Positions 8,682-16,638 of a DNA stretch of 64,000 bases are shown in pieces; position 1 is the stretch's first letter, and the number at the start of each line of letters is the position of its first letter. The stretch is from assembly GCF_013280595.1 (NCBI RefSeq), contig NZ_JAAATY010000037.1, positions 24,248 through 88,247 of the forward strand. The letters run 5' to 3'. Below the pieces are notes generated by a model. The model worked only from the letters and a program-made list of their open reading frames with translations. It was not told the DNA's origin and searched no databases. Origin of the DNA: Kibdelosporangium persicum (GTDB lineage Bacteria > Actinomycetota > Actinomycetes > Mycobacteriales > Pseudonocardiaceae). The position numbers and the translations under genes were made by a program.

Positions 8682-8935
8682 CAGCCCACCACGACGCCGT
8701 TTGCCCGCAACTGCGTCAGCAACCGTGACACATCCCGGCGAGCGACCTCGGGCGTCACGTCGAACCGCGCGGCGAGGGCAGTGGCCGCCCCGGCCACGTC
8801 CTGCCCTTCGCTCAGCGAGGCCAGTATCACCTCGGCGGTCTTGTTGAGCTGCCAGTACTTTCCGGTCACTTGGTGTAACAGGACGACGCCGTACTCCGTC
8901 TTCGCCATCGAAACGTCCTCGTGCAAGCGGGTCAT
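8681..8935 (-). CDS. Lasso peptide RRE protein B1 (PqqD-like)
   Basis: 84 aa PqqD-like RiPP recognition element that binds the YxxP...GxF part of the leader and delivers the precursor to B2 and the cyclase. It shows the PqqD pattern of a short beta region (GVVLLHQVTGKYWQLNKT) followed by helices. The ATG at 8935 overlaps the cyclase stop codon (ATGA); an alternative ATG at 8908 would give 75 aa. Position between C and B2 and coupling on both sides fit the split-B organisation typical of actinobacterial lasso loci. Confidence 0.9.
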   Translation of the reverse strand: MTRLHEDVSMAKTEYGVVLLHQVTGKYWQLNKTAEVILASLSEGQDVAGAATALAARFDVTPEVARRDVSRLLTQLRANGVVVG

Positions 8936-10746
8936 GGTGTGATCCGTTCCCTCACTCCCGACTGGTTGCGTGCGAACACCGCGCCGTTCAGGGTGGTGTC
9001 CAGATCGCGGTTGATCGCCCCGGGTCCTTGTGGAAAGGCGTGTTCGGCCAGCAGCCGCAGGTCGATGATGCCGAGACCGGCCAACGGGGACTGCCCGCAC
9101 AAAGCCAGGAGATCCTCCTTGTACCGTTCGATGCCGCGGGTGGCCTGCGTGGTGCCCGAGTTCTTTCTGCTGCGCGTGAGGAACTCGTCCGGCAGCCGGC
9201 CACGCATCGCCTCGCGCATCAATGGCTTGAACGCCTTGGGCTCGGCCCGTTCCTCACGTCGAACCGACAGCACCGCCTCTGCCACGCGGTCGTCGGAGAT
9301 CGGTGCCTGGAAAGCCAGCCCGAGCTCGGCGCCGAGCTGTTCGCCGCCGCGCGTACTGCGTGCACCGTGGCGGATCATGCTGATTTCTCCGTGCGAAGCC
9401 AGGTCCGGGCCCAGCGGCTCGACGTCCTCGCACACCTTCCTTATCCGCTCGACGATCGCCGCGCGGATATCGGCCGTGTACCAGCGGGGCCACGACAAGG
9501 GGGCATCCCAGTCGAGGCTCAACGTGGGTTTGGTCTTCTCGTCACGTTCGCCGATTCGTTCGAGGTTGTCCACAAGCCACTGCCGGTACCCGCGCCGGTC
9601 GAACAGCTTGACGAAGGTCGCTCGGGCCGGCAGGCGTTCAAGTAGTTGGTACGCGCGCAGTCTGCGTAACGCCAAAAGCGGTCGACGTCGGAACAACGTG
9701 TGCTCGGCACGTGGGTGGCCGAACAGCAGCTCATCACCACCCAGCCCAGTGAGGTACACCCTCGCACCGAGTTCCTTGGCTTGCTGCATCATGTACCGCA
9801 TGCGAGGCCCGGCACGGAACGTATCCGACGGATCGTCCAGCTGGGCGTCCATCTCGAGCAATCCGTCGTAGAACTGCGGCATCTCGTCAGTGGAGAAAAC
9901 ACTGTGGTGCGCCACGTCAATCGTCCTGAGCGCGCGCCGTGCCCAGATCAGGTCCTCGCCACCACCTGGATCGTTGTTGTATGCCGTGCCGACGAGTAGC
10001 CGCGCCGGACCGCGCGCCGCGAAGTACGCCTGGGGCGTGGAATCGAAACCACCGGAAAGATCGGCGTACACGACATCGCTGCTCCGCGTCCGGGTCGACA
10101 CTGCCTCCTCAAGGGCACGGCACAACCTTGCTGCGCCCTCGGTACGAGACAGCACAGGCTCGGGAGGGCGCCACCAACGTGCGACCCTCACCCGGGAACC
10201 GTCCAGGATGGCGTAATGATCGGCGGGAACCGGCCGAACGCCCTGCCAGACAGGCAGTTCGCCCAAAGGATGGGGGATCTGGCGCAGCATCCTGATGGCG
10301 AGCGCAGTCTCGTCTATCGCGAACCCACCCAGATGTGCGAGCACATCTGCCCGATCACAAGTTACTTCGCAGCCGTCGACGATGGCCGTGAACACTCGTC
10401 GCACGCCGCTGGCCGTGCCCTGCACCCGTACATGGCCACCGACTGAACCCACGAGAATGTGGCTTCCTGCCAGCGTGCCGGCCAGCGTGTCGAGGTCGGA
10501 TACCTGTGTGCAGTTGTCCGCGGCACGCTGAAGGGCTTCCGTGGTGGCGGACGAGAACCCTATCACCGCCACTCGGTTCGGACCGGCGGTGTTGACCAAG
10601 ACCTGCTCTGTGGGATAGGTGTGGATCACCCAGGGCCGCCCGGACGCGTGGCTCAGCACTGTACCCACTGACAGCCGCTCAGCGACTAGGCGGCCGCGGT
10701 CGCTGTCCGGCAGTGCCAATACGTACCATCCCCGATGAGCCCGCAC
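8932..10746 (-). CDS. Lasso peptide macrolactam synthetase C (asparagine synthetase-like)
   Basis: 604 aa from a GTG at 10746 preceded by GAGGAG; the frame is open to 10899 but the start chosen gives the usual length of lasso cyclases. The C-terminal half is an asparagine-synthetase ATP-pyrophosphatase domain with PP-loop LSGGFDST near residues 230-237 and YLTGLGGDELLFGH further on. The N-terminal half is glutaminase-like but has no Cys at position 2, as in lasso cyclases. It adenylates the Asp or Glu side chain in the core and joins it to the new N-terminus. It is the first gene of the leftward C-B1-B2-A2-A1-exporter operon. Confidence 0.93.
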   Translation of the reverse strand: MRAHRGWYVLALPDSDRGRLVAERLSVGTVLSHASGRPWVIHTYPTEQVLVNTAGPNRVAVIGFSSATTEALQRAADNCTQVSDLDTLAGTLAGSHILVGSVGGHVRVQGTASGVRRVFTAIVDGCEVTCDRADVLAHLGGFAIDETALAIRMLRQIPHPLGELPVWQGVRPVPADHYAILDGSRVRVARWWRPPEPVLSRTEGAARLCRALEEAVSTRTRSSDVVYADLSGGFDSTPQAYFAARGPARLLVGTAYNNDPGGGEDLIWARRALRTIDVAHHSVFSTDEMPQFYDGLLEMDAQLDDPSDTFRAGPRMRYMMQQAKELGARVYLTGLGGDELLFGHPRAEHTLFRRRPLLALRRLRAYQLLERLPARATFVKLFDRRGYRQWLVDNLERIGERDEKTKPTLSLDWDAPLSWPRWYTADIRAAIVERIRKVCEDVEPLGPDLASHGEISMIRHGARSTRGGEQLGAELGLAFQAPISDDRVAEAVLSVRREERAEPKAFKPLMREAMRGRLPDEFLTRSRKNSGTTQATRGIERYKEDLLALCGQSPLAGLGIIDLRLLAEHAFPQGPGAINRDLDTTLNGAVFARNQSGVRERITP

Positions 10747-10802
10747 GACGTTCTCCTCATGAGTTCCCGATCCAGGGGCGCCACTTGTTCTGCGGCGGCA
10801 CA

Positions 10803-10820
10803 GCCAACGATGCCAACGAT
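10803..10820. repeat. Two adjacent 9-bp direct repeats upstream of the cyclase
   Basis: GCCAACGAT occurs twice head to tail, about 57-75 bp upstream of the cyclase start. SARP proteins bind short direct repeats upstream of their targets, so this is a possible activator site; the spacing is not a textbook SARP box. Confidence 0.3.
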
Positions 10821-10962
10821 CCGTGGCACCTGAGTTGTCCCAATGTGGCGCTGTTGTGGCGTCGCCGTGGTACGCCGCCGGGGCCTCGATGCATCGCACG
10901 AGCCGCTACCACCGGATCCGTCGAAGCACGCGATGAGCTGCGACCGAGGGGGCCCGGGCATC

Positions 10963-11062
10963 ATCACCCGCAGGCCATCCGCCGCGGCACGTTCACGTCG
11001 GTCAAAGTCCTCATCGGACAGATTCGCGACCACGTCGACCACTGGGACGCCAACGCCAAGCC
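10963..11062 (+). pseudogene. 3' remnant of an IS630-type transposase
   Basis: The rightward frame here reads IRRGTFTSVKVLIGQIRDHV and then DHWDANAKP, which matches the C-terminal end of IS630-family transposases (the ...IRDYVxHWNxNAKPF... segment). Nothing upstream in frame continues the protein, so only the tail survives. It marks the boundary between the lasso locus and the next gene set. Confidence 0.6.
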
Positions 11063-11128
11063 CTCAGTCCGCACGGCCCTCACGGGATTGATCATTCGCG
11101 CCGGTCTGGGCGGCACTAGCGTCAGCCG

Positions 11129-12043
11129 CTACGAGTTGGCGCCGCTGATGAGCACGGTGATGCGCTCTCCCGGCAGGTCCCGGGCGTGGTGGAGGGCGGC
11201 GGCGAACGCGGTGGCGCCGCCGGGTTCGGCGGCGATCCGCAGGTTGTCCCACAGTTGCCGCTGCGCCCGGCGGATCGCCTGATCGGGAGCGAGCAGGACC
11301 TGGGAGCGCTGGTCCAGCGCGACGGCGGTGGCGATGGCACCGGCCCGGCGGGCGCCGAGGCTGTCGACGGCGACTCCGGTCCGGTCGACATCGATGTCGA
11401 CCGGCCGGCCCGCGGCGATCGCCGAAGCCAGCGAGGGGGCGGTTTCGGGTTCCGCCGCGATGACCTTGTTGCGGCCGCGCAGGGCGAGGCTGACACCGGC
11501 GAACAGGCCCCCTCCGCCGCAACCCACGATGACGACGTCGCCGACCGGGATCTGCTCGGCCAGCTCGCTGCCGACGGTGGACTGCCCCGCCACGGTGGCG
11601 ACCTCGTCGTAAGCGTCGACGTGCACCACTTCGTGGTCGGCCGCGTACTGCCGGCTGGCCTGCAGGGCGTCGGCGTAGAAACCGTCGACGAGGTGCAGGT
11701 CCGCGCCGTACCGGCGGATGGCGTCCTGTTTGACCTGAGGGGAGAAGGAGGGGACGAAGATCGTGGCGTGGACGCCGGCCTGGTGGGCGGCCCAGGCCAC
11801 CGCCGCTCCGTGGTTTCCGCCGGAGGCGGCGGTGACGGAGGTCGCCCCGGCAGGGATGGTCAGCACGGCGTTCAACGCGCCTCGGGCTTTGAACGAGCCG
11901 GTGTGCTGCAACTGCTCCAGCTTCAGCGTCAGCGCGCCGGGGAAACCCACGTCCCGGCCGTCGATGTGCAGAATCGGGGTGCGGCGGACGCGGTCGCGCA
12001 GGCGGACGCGGGCCTGGGCCAGGTCTTCGTCGGTGGGGATCAC
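11129..12043 (-). CDS. PLP-dependent threonine/serine dehydratase-like enzyme
   Basis: 304 aa fold-type II PLP enzyme. It shows the PLP-lysine motif TGSFKARGA, the substrate loop ASGGNHG and the phosphate-binding GCGGGGLFAG, all typical of threonine dehydratases and related deaminases; there is no C-terminal ACT domain, so it is of the catabolic, shorter type. The GTG at 12043 is chosen because homology begins at VIPTDEDLAQARVRLRD. It overlaps the end of the truncated nitrilase gene by 4 nt and both are divergent from the XRE-cupin regulator, suggesting one amino-acid or nitrile catabolism unit. The true substrate is uncertain. Confidence 0.88.
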   Translation of the reverse strand: MIPTDEDLAQARVRLRDRVRRTPILHIDGRDVGFPGALTLKLEQLQHTGSFKARGALNAVLTIPAGATSVTAASGGNHGAAVAWAAHQAGVHATIFVPSFSPQVKQDAIRRYGADLHLVDGFYADALQASRQYAADHEVVHVDAYDEVATVAGQSTVGSELAEQIPVGDVVIVGCGGGGLFAGVSLALRGRNKVIAAEPETAPSLASAIAAGRPVDIDVDRTGVAVDSLGARRAGAIATAVALDQRSQVLLAPDQAIRRAQRQLWDNLRIAAEPGGATAFAAALHHARDLPGERITVLISGANS

Positions 12044-12402
12044 GCCGCGGCCCCGGGCGTCGGTGCCGGCTGCCAGTCGCAGGTCGTCGTCGTGACGGCC
12101 GACTTCGGGCTTTCGCCATTCTGCCGGGCGATGCGGCCCAGGCGCAGGCACTCGTCTCCGGGAACGGTGATGGCCGCCTCCAGGTAGCGGCGGAACTGCT
12201 CACGTCCCGCCACGGTGCGGTCACCGACGACGGCGCCGAAGGTGCTGCCCTTGGGATAGCCACCGATGAAAGCCTCCGGGAACACGAGCAGTTCGGCGCC
12301 GGCTTCGGCTGCACGTGCCGACCAGTCGGCCACCACGTCCAGCGTGGCTGCCGGGTCGAAGAGGACGGGTGTGGCCTGGGCGACCGCGGCGCGTGTGGTC
12401 AT
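12040..12402 (-). pseudogene. Truncated nitrilase (N-terminal part only)
   Basis: The first ~97 residues match the nitrilase N-terminus, including the catalytic Glu in LLVFPEAFIGGYPKG. After GRIARQNGE the similarity stops and about 24 unrelated residues lead to a stop at the dehydratase start. Nitrilases are usually 300 aa or more and need Lys and Cys residues that would lie downstream; both are missing. The remnant is therefore inactive unless it has been reused. The deletion appears to have joined the dehydratase gene directly behind the fragment. Confidence 0.75.
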
Positions 12403-12427
12403 CGATCCTCCGACTGTCTATTTCAGT

Positions 12428-12440
12428 GAACGATGCGTTC
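12428..12440. promoter_or_regulatory. Palindromic operator candidate in the divergent promoter
   Basis: GAACGATGCGTTC is a perfect 5-3-5 palindrome in the 52-bp gap between the nitrilase remnant and the XRE-cupin gene, followed by TATAGT, a possible -10 box for the regulator. It is the natural candidate for autoregulation by that protein. Confidence 0.55.
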
Positions 12441-12454
12441 GCTATAGTAGACAC

Positions 12455-13021
12455 ATGGATGGTTCGAACCTGCAAGCGGCTCTGGGGGAGCGGCTGCGCC
12501 GGCTCCGCGAGGAACGCGCGATGAGCGCCGCCGACCTCGCCCGCGCGTCCGGGGTGGCGCGAGCGACCCTGTCCAAGCTCGAAGCCGGTCAGGGCAACCC
12601 CACCCTGGACACGATCGGGGCGCTGGCGGCAGCGCTGAGCCTGCCGCTCGTCGACCTCGTCGCGGAGCTGACCCCGCCCGCCGTACGGCTCGACCGCAGC
12701 CCCTCCGACTCTGATCCGACACCCAGTCAGCAACTGCTCACCCGCGTCGGCGGCAGCGGCATGACCGAGTTCTGGCGCCTGCGGCTCGGTCCGGGGCAAC
12801 GCCTCGACCGGCAACCGCACGCCACCGGCACCACCGAGCACATCACCGTGATCACCGGAAGCCTGCGGACGGGTCCGACCGACAACCTGCACGACGTGGC
12901 CGCCGGGGACTTCATCAGCTACCGTGCCGACATCCCACACTCCTACGTCGCCGGAGCCGAGGCCGTTCAGGCCGCCGTGGTCATGACCTACCTCCTGGCG
13001 CTGCCGGACCTCACCGCATGA
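12455..13021 (+). CDS. XRE-family regulator with C-terminal cupin domain
   Basis: 188 aa. Residues ~10-65 form a Cro/XRE helix-turn-helix (LRRLREERAMSAADLARASG...ATLSKLEAGQGNPTLDTI) and residues ~110-180 a cupin sensor domain with TEHITVITGS and DIPHSY. Such proteins sense a small ligand and usually repress an adjacent catabolic operon. It starts 52 bp from the divergent nitrilase remnant and dehydratase; the ATG at 12455 is used because the region upstream is the promoter. A palindrome at 12428-12440 is the likely operator. Confidence 0.9.
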   Translation: MDGSNLQAALGERLRRLREERAMSAADLARASGVARATLSKLEAGQGNPTLDTIGALAAALSLPLVDLVAELTPPAVRLDRSPSDSDPTPSQQLLTRVGGSGMTEFWRLRLGPGQRLDRQPHATGTTEHITVITGSLRTGPTDNLHDVAAGDFISYRADIPHSYVAGAEAVQAAVVMTYLLALPDLTA

Positions 13022-13217
13022 CGAGGCCGGCCCCTGTGATCGTTGGCGGAGCCCGCGGCGACCTGCCTGGCTTCATGTCGCTCCTTCCGGCAAGCACAAC
13101 GACACCAAGATCGATCAACCGGCATGCTTCGAGGTCAGGCCGCCGGCGGCAATCAGGTCGCGCTGATCCGTGATGCCGCGAGCAAGGTCCGGCAGGATGT
13201 CCCTACGCTTGCGGACC

Positions 13218-14627
13218 ATGAGCATCGGTACAGCGGCTCCCGAGTCACAGCCGAGTTCAGGACAGGCAGCCCCGCCTGGGGTCGGTGCTCGCCTCACGTC
13301 GTTCGGTTTGATCGTGCTCGTCGTGTTGTGCGGGATCACCCTTGTGTTCGGATACCTCAACAAGGACCGCTGCACCGGGCCGACGTTCGACCAGTGGGGC
13401 CGCAGCCAGCCCGACTTCGAGAAACGCCGGTACGAGGACATCTGCTACTCCGACATCCAGACCCTGTGGATCGGCCGCGACATCGACCGCCACGTCTTCC
13501 CCTACGTCCACGGCAAACTGGCCGGTGACGGCCAGCCGATCGGCGGCGTCGTCGAGTACCCCGTGCTGACCGGTGTGTTCATCTGGGCGTCGGCGATCTT
13601 CGCCCACACCGACGCTGACTTCTTGTTGTACTCGGCCCTGCTGCTGGCTCCATTCGGCCTGGCCACAGCGTGGCTGCTCGGCCGCATGTCGGGCTGGCGG
13701 GCACTGCTGTGGGCGATTGGTCCACCGCTGGTGATGTACGCGTTCCTCAACTGGGAGTTGCCGGTCGTGCTGTGCGCGACCGCGGCGTTCTACGTGATGC
13801 ACCGATGGCCGGGCCGCCCTCTGCTGACACGCGCGACAGTGGCAGCCGTGTTGCTGGGCCTCGGCTTCGCATTCAAGCTATATCCGGCGATCTTCGTGCT
13901 GCCGTTGATGCTCTATGTCCTGACAGGCGGTCGCGACGGTGCGGAGTTCTCGGGTCGTCGCGGCCCAGACTGGAAAGGCGCGCTGCGAGTCGCGGGAGTG
14001 TCACTGGGCACCGCGGTGGCCGTGAACGTGCCTTTCATGCTGGCCGGCTTCGAAGGCTGGCTCGCGTCGTTCGAATTCCAGTTGCGACGCAAGGCCGACA
14101 TCACCACGAACTCGATCTGGTTCTGGGGAGCCCGGCCCGACTCCGACCCGGACAACGTGCCTGTCCAGGACCTGATCGGCACGCTCTCGCCACTCATGAT
14201 GTTGATCTCGTTCGTAGTGGCGTGCGGCATCGGCTGGCTGCGGTACAAACGCGAAGGCACATATCCGTGGATCCCGGTATCTGCGGCAATGCTGTGCGGA
14301 TTCCTGCTACTGCACAAGGTTCACTCACCGCAGTACATGCTCTGGCTGATCCCGATGTTCGTCCTGCTCAGAATCCGCTGGGGCTGGATCGTGGCCTACT
14401 ACGTGGCGGACCTCGCGATGGGCATCGGCATCTTCCGCTGGTACTCCCAAATCTTCTACGGCCAAGCCGGCAACGTCTACGAAGGCTTCGCCGCGCAGGC
14501 CGTGATGGTCGGCGTTTGGGGCAGAGCTGTCCTGCTCGTCGGCCTGTTCTTCGTCTTCCTGGCAGCAAAGGAAACCTTCCAGCCCGAACGAGAACGCCAC
14601 CCCCGTTTCCTCACCCCACACCAATAA
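13218..14627 (+). CDS. GT87-type polyprenyl-phosphate mannosyltransferase-like membrane protein
   Basis: 469 aa integral membrane protein with about ten hydrophobic segments. The early extracytoplasmic Asp-rich loop (YSDIQTLWIGRDID), the VEYPVLTG motif and the late HKVHSPQYMLWLIPM motif are characteristic of the GT87/DUF2029 family of lipid-linked sugar transferases involved in envelope mannosylation in actinobacteria. The ATG at 13218 is preferred to an upstream in-frame start at 13170, which adds only Arg-rich residues. It stands alone between unrelated genes, so donor and acceptor cannot be inferred. Confidence 0.8.
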   Translation: MSIGTAAPESQPSSGQAAPPGVGARLTSFGLIVLVVLCGITLVFGYLNKDRCTGPTFDQWGRSQPDFEKRRYEDICYSDIQTLWIGRDIDRHVFPYVHGKLAGDGQPIGGVVEYPVLTGVFIWASAIFAHTDADFLLYSALLLAPFGLATAWLLGRMSGWRALLWAIGPPLVMYAFLNWELPVVLCATAAFYVMHRWPGRPLLTRATVAAVLLGLGFAFKLYPAIFVLPLMLYVLTGGRDGAEFSGRRGPDWKGALRVAGVSLGTAVAVNVPFMLAGFEGWLASFEFQLRRKADITTNSIWFWGARPDSDPDNVPVQDLIGTLSPLMMLISFVVACGIGWLRYKREGTYPWIPVSAAMLCGFLLLHKVHSPQYMLWLIPMFVLLRIRWGWIVAYYVADLAMGIGIFRWYSQIFYGQAGNVYEGFAAQAVMVGVWGRAVLLVGLFFVFLAAKETFQPERERHPRFLTPHQ

Positions 14628-15103
14628 GACAGCTCCGCCGGCAAAGTTCGTGTACCAGGCAAGCGGTGTCGATAGAGGTTGACCTTGTCAGCAGAAAGGG
14701 TTGGCGCCCCGAGCAAACCCAGCGCGGGCGGCGGCTGAAGGAAAGCGCCGACGACTGACCCGCAACGGATGTCCGTGGGCCGAGCAGGTGATTGCCACCT
14801 GTTGCCCGGCTTGCTGAGCGATGCCCGTCGCTCGGCATCGAAGCCAGCACCGTGGCTCTACAGTGAATGGTCGTGACGGCATCCGAGGACCTCACAGCGC
14901 CGGGACGCTGGAGCCCGCCCGCACCGCGCGAGCTGCCTGCGGTGCGGGAGACCCTAGCGGACTCGTTGCGCATCCCGAACCTGCGGGCCGAGGCCGCACG
15001 GAGCCGTCGTTCTCGGAGACGATGACCTCGGCGCCGGTGCCGGTCTGGCCCAGTACGTCCGGCGAGCGGTTGACGTCGCAGACACCGTGCTCGACTCGCG
15101 TTC
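14628..15103. other. 476-bp interval, possible gene remnant
   Basis: No intact gene. From 14874 a rightward frame beginning with GTG reads about 43 residues with protein-like composition (containing ELPAVRETLADSLRIPNLRAE), then is lost; the next frame reads VVLGDDDLGAGAGLAQYVRR near 15011. This may be a frameshifted fragment of a lost gene, but I cannot name the family. Confidence 0.35.
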
Positions 15104-16486
15104 GTGTACAACTCTTCCGTGGACTCTGCGGATCCGGATCCCGTACCTGACGACGCGCTCCTCCCACTGCCTCCGTTACCGGCCAAAATGGTCCGGAAGT
15201 TCGAGAAGGCTGCCAGGAAGCACCACGCACGGCTCACGGGCTTCTACTCCCAAGTGCGGGGACCAGCGACCTACTTTCACAACCAAGCGGTGACAGCACT
15301 CGAACGAATGGACGTACCTGACTCCCGCCGGTCACTGCTTCACCAGCGGTTGTCGCGCGCCGCCGTGGTGACTGCCGGTTGGCAGGTGATCCAGCGACGC
15401 TGGCGTGATGCCGTCTCGGGGTTCGCTCTGCTGGTCGCCGGACTCACCGCTCCCGCCGTGGCGATGCTCGTCGCCTGGCCGTTCGCGGCAATCGCCGACT
15501 GGCTACTTGTTTATGGCCTAGCTTTGTTGTCGCTGCTTGCCTTGTTGGTGTTCGAGCGTTGGAACTGGGGGCGGGGGGTAGCGTGGTGGGATCTCACCCC
15601 TGCGATCAACGACCGGTGGCCCGCGCAACGCGCGGTTCTCATGGTGCTGGCCCTCGTCGTCGTCCGGCTGCTCGGGTGGCGGAGCGGGTGGATCCCTCCC
15701 ATCACCGTTGCGGTGGCCGCGTACACCTTCCTCCCCTGGATCCAGATGATCGTGCGCCGATTCACGCTGCCGCTGTCCGCTCATCTCCACCGGGTACGGG
15801 CACCGGCCTCGTGGCCCAACCTTCCAGCGGATTTGTTGCTGTGGCAACTGTTCCTCCTCGAGGTGCACGCCGAGCTGGTCAGCCGACCCGGCCGCCACAG
15901 CCTCGACACCGCCCGTTACCTTGCTTCCGTGGTGCGACCCTCAAGAGGGTTGTTCTTCGATCCCCCTGCCCTTACCCCGCTCGGGGCACGGCGGTGTCTG
16001 GCCCGGCAGTTGGAGGTCACGGCCCGGTGGTGTGAGACGGAATGGGTGGCCAGCGGCCGGCACCTCGTTCCCGACACGGCCTGCCTGGCGCCGTTGGCGG
16101 AACTGGGGCGGCGGGTGGCGGGAAGCCTCCGGTCCGTGCGCGACATGACTGTGCTCGACGACGGAGAGGCCATCGCGGGCGAGGCGACGACGAGGCTGCG
16201 AACACTCCTTATTGCCTGCGCCACAGGGAATCTCCAGACGGTCACCGCCAACGCTGAGTCGACCACGGCACCGCAGCGGGCACGACAGTTGATCGCCCGG
16301 TTCACGCCGTCGGCGCTTCTGCTTGCCGCGGCGGTGCTCGTGCCGGTGCTGCTCAAACTGACCGACACGCAGGCCACTCCGGTGCGGGTCGCGCTCATCC
16401 TCGCCGCGGTGCTGAGCCTTGTCCGTGCCGATCGGAGCACAACCGACCTCATCCTCCAGCAAACGCGACCGCGCGAGAAGAGCTGA
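15104..16486 (+). CDS. Membrane protein of unknown function
   Basis: 460 aa starting at GTG 15104. It has an N-terminal soluble part (about 100 residues, basic), two pairs of hydrophobic segments around residues 105-155 and 175-220, a central soluble domain of about 170 residues, and a last hydrophobic pair near 405-440. I recognise no catalytic motif. It could be a membrane-anchored scaffold or sensor. Neighbouring genes are not clearly related to it. Confidence 0.7.
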   Translation: MYNSSVDSADPDPVPDDALLPLPPLPAKMVRKFEKAARKHHARLTGFYSQVRGPATYFHNQAVTALERMDVPDSRRSLLHQRLSRAAVVTAGWQVIQRRWRDAVSGFALLVAGLTAPAVAMLVAWPFAAIADWLLVYGLALLSLLALLVFERWNWGRGVAWWDLTPAINDRWPAQRAVLMVLALVVVRLLGWRSGWIPPITVAVAAYTFLPWIQMIVRRFTLPLSAHLHRVRAPASWPNLPADLLLWQLFLLEVHAELVSRPGRHSLDTARYLASVVRPSRGLFFDPPALTPLGARRCLARQLEVTARWCETEWVASGRHLVPDTACLAPLAELGRRVAGSLRSVRDMTVLDDGEAIAGEATTRLRTLLIACATGNLQTVTANAESTTAPQRARQLIARFTPSALLLAAAVLVPVLLKLTDTQATPVRVALILAAVLSLVRADRSTTDLILQQTRPREKS

Positions 16487-16638
16487 TGACCCATGTGGGC
16501 CCTGCGCCGTCCGACGAAACGGCTCACTCGTCCGAGTGGTCCTGAGTGCGAGGAGCGGTGATTCGGCAGGGCCACCATGGTGATCTGCGTCCTTCCGTTC
16601 GATAACCCTCGTGAGCGCAATCGTTGAGAGGGGTCGAA

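Noticed and set aside
11064..12314. Long leftward frame of 416 codons opposite-phase to the dehydratase.
   Set aside because: It is Arg/Pro-rich throughout, typical of a shadow frame in high-GC DNA, and the dehydratase with its PLP motifs occupies the same strand in another frame.
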